Source: Maribellus comscasis
Lineage (GTDB): Bacteria; Bacteroidota; Bacteroidia; Bacteroidales; Prolixibacteraceae
Length of the DNA: 64,000 nt
NCBI RefSeq assembly: GCF_009762775.1
Contig: NZ_CP046401.1
Coordinates: 6,956,001-7,020,000, forward strand
Reading direction: 5' to 3'
Below the pieces are notes generated by a model. The model was given only the letters and a program-made list of their open reading frames with translations. It was not told where the DNA came from and did no database searches. The first letter of the stretch is position 1. Every line of letters starts with the position of its first letter. This document shows positions 62,521-64,000 of the stretch, piece after piece. A program made the translations under genes and the position numbers.

Positions 62521-64000
62521 CTAGTCATCTAACCATATTAATTCGCCTGTAAGTTTTATTCTAAAATCGTAATCCTCAACAACAAAATTAAATTTAGGAG
62601 GACTCAAAAGTAATTTTGGAAACGGGTTAATAAAATCAATAAATGATTCCCCGTTTGTTAACGACTTAGGGGGCTTTTGCCCATGTTCTTTTTCGTAATC
62701 AAGTTTTAGGTTTTCATCATTTCTAGCCTCTTGATGATACTTAAATGTAACCTGACCGTTTTTACTCATCTTAGTAACCTTATAAAGTCGTTTAATTTTA
62801 TCAACAGCTTTGCTCCTTAATTCTTCAGGAGATTTCTCCCAAAACATCACCACTGTTCCTGTTTTCAGCAAATACTTGAGATATAACCCATTTTTGGGGT
62901 GCCTGTCAGGAAAAGGGCTTTCTTCTAATTTCCCGTTATAAAACTTACCCGCCTCCAGATTATTTAGAATTAAAATGCTTCTTTTTATATTATCATTACG
63001 GTCAAATCCTTCGTAAACAGCCATTGTATGATTTCCATCGTTTACCACGTTATACTGTTGCTTATACTCTTTTTCAGATAAATCGCGGTGCTTTTTAAAA
63101 TCGGTCAATGGATTTGTTACCGATGGTTGATATATACGTACTTTCTTTATCGGTACTGGTGCTCCATTTTTATTAGGCAAACAGTACAATTCAGCAACCT
63201 GCAGTTTTATCTCTTCTATTTTATCATCGATTTTAGCCTCTTCACTTTCTTCTGCATTTTTACGTTGTTTTAAGAGGGCTTCAATTTGTTTTTGCAAATC
63301 TTTTTCCTGCATTCGGGCATCGCTTACAATTTTGCGAACTTTGTCGTCAACAATATTTTTAATTGCAGCATCCTCTAAACCATCAAGCGATTTTCTTACA
63401 ACATATTTTATTTGCTTTTCAACTTCACCTTTTTTATTTAACGCTTCCCTTTCTATAGCACCATAAAAAGTGTCTTTATGAAGACTACCGCGTACACTAT
63501 CGCCTCGCAAATAAATAGGTGCTCCACTTTTATTGTATTGAATTTTGCCCCGTTTACGAAGTTTCTTTTTACTAAGCTTTGGTAAATTATCAGGCGTATG
63601 ATGCGAAACCAGTATTTCTTTTTCGATATCTTTTACATCTACTGCAAATGTTGACCACGGTTTATCCACTTTGGGTTTAGCCTCAGAACCTCGTTCGAAT
63701 GCATTTTCACTATCATGATAAAAATTAGCCAAAATCTCGTAGTTGCTCTTATCCATACAAGCTATTGTAATGGCATCAATACAGTGGTGAACATGATTAA
63801 CCCGAGATTTTTTATTATAATTATCCTGTAGCCCCCACATTTTACGAAAATCGGCAACAGTATTCCCTTTCACTGTATAAACTTTGGGAAAAACGGTTTT
63901 TAGATAAAGCCGAGAATACTTGGTAATAATACCAATATCTACCATTTGACTATTTTTAAACCCAACGGACACTTCTTCCATTGTAAAACGTTTGTATTTA
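62521..64000 (-). CDS. cas9: CRISPR-associated endonuclease Cas9, C-terminal part (type II-C)
   Basis: The frame is open to the right edge of the window, so about the last 493 residues are present and the N terminus, bridge helix, most of the recognition lobe, HNH and RuvC-I/II are outside. RuvC-III is visible in NHVHHCIDAITIACMD (catalytic His and Asp), followed by the wedge and PAM-interacting domains with a coiled-coil insert (DLQKQIEALLKQRKNAEESE). The absence of csn2 and cas4 and the order cas9-cas1-cas2 fit II-C. The residues that define the PAM cannot be read without homologues. Confidence 0.95.
   Translation of the reverse strand, partial: KYKRFTMEEVSVGFKNSQMVDIGIITKYSRLYLKTVFPKVYTVKGNTVADFRKMWGLQDNYNKKSRVNHVHHCIDAITIACMDKSNYEILANFYHDSENAFERGSEAKPKVDKPWSTFAVDVKDIEKEILVSHHTPDNLPKLSKKKLRKRGKIQYNKSGAPIYLRGDSVRGSLHKDTFYGAIEREALNKKGEVEKQIKYVVRKSLDGLEDAAIKNIVDDKVRKIVSDARMQEKDLQKQIEALLKQRKNAEESEEAKIDDKIEEIKLQVAELYCLPNKNGAPVPIKKVRIYQPSVTNPLTDFKKHRDLSEKEYKQQYNVVNDGNHTMAVYEGFDRNDNIKRSILILNNLEAGKFYNGKLEESPFPDRHPKNGLYLKYLLKTGTVVMFWEKSPEELRSKAVDKIKRLYKVTKMSKNGQVTFKYHQEARNDENLKLDYEKEHGQKPPKSLTNGESFIDFINPFPKLLLSPPKFNFVVEDYDFRIKLTGELIWLDD

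Overview
The window reads as chromosomal DNA of a member of the Bacteroidota, most likely a marine or sediment Marinilabiliales/Bacteroidales lineage (Prolixibacteraceae-like). The reasons are a SusC/SusD pair, a type IX secretion sorting domain, sulfatases and many secreted glycosidases, promoters of the Bacteroidota type (TTTG, about 19 bases, TAnnTTTG), AT-rich intergenic DNA, and a type II-C CRISPR-Cas locus with a repeat that reads GTTGTGGTTTGAT on the minus strand. The species assignment is inference; no rRNA or tRNA gene was seen.

Layout. 0-14.4 kb: a truncated secreted esterase; a three-gene envelope-stress-like cluster (membrane protein, winged-helix regulator, CreD) with two matching palindromic operators; a TonB-dependent receptor, a sulfatase, a TPR histidine kinase, an acyltransferase/B3-B4 pair, and a GH20 hexosaminidase followed by a SASA esterase. 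14.4-18 kb: an RRM protein plus cold-shock protein operon with a long leader, then two envelope proteins. 18.1-24.2 kb: elbB-tatD-tcdA, then a methionine operon transcribed leftward (Met-rich leader peptide, aspartokinase-like protein, metY, metA). 24.5-29.2 kb: a LytTR membrane regulator, a peptidase, fabI and small secreted proteins.

29.3-43.6 kb is a glycan-use region: SusCD with a perfect CRP-type site placed at about -41.5, a PIG-L deacetylase, GH172 (DUF2961), GH53, a Gfo/Idh/MocA oxidoreductase, a sulfatase and an M23-like protein without metal ligands. 43.7-55.9 kb holds mixed genes: OmpA lipoprotein, cupin_5, SRPBCC, a sugar-lactone oxidase with a PLP D-threonine-aldolase-like partner, DUF3052, VOC, GNAT, Mut7-C RNase, SGNH hydrolase and a GH92 mannosidase.

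56.1-64 kb is a type II-C CRISPR-Cas locus, cas9 (cut by the window edge) - cas1 - cas2 - array, all leftward. The array has 45 repeats and 44 spacers, with an exact internal duplication of three consecutive spacers. The cas operon is unusual: between cas9 and cas1 lie a helical coiled-coil protein, a small ORF built from a 21-base repeat, and a REP-associated tyrosine transposase (RAYT). Palindromes sharing the core AAGGTTT(T)/(A)AAACCTT occur in nearly every gap of the locus and once inside the RAYT gene. This RAYT/REP-seeded cas operon and the methionine leader peptide are the most interesting parts of the window.
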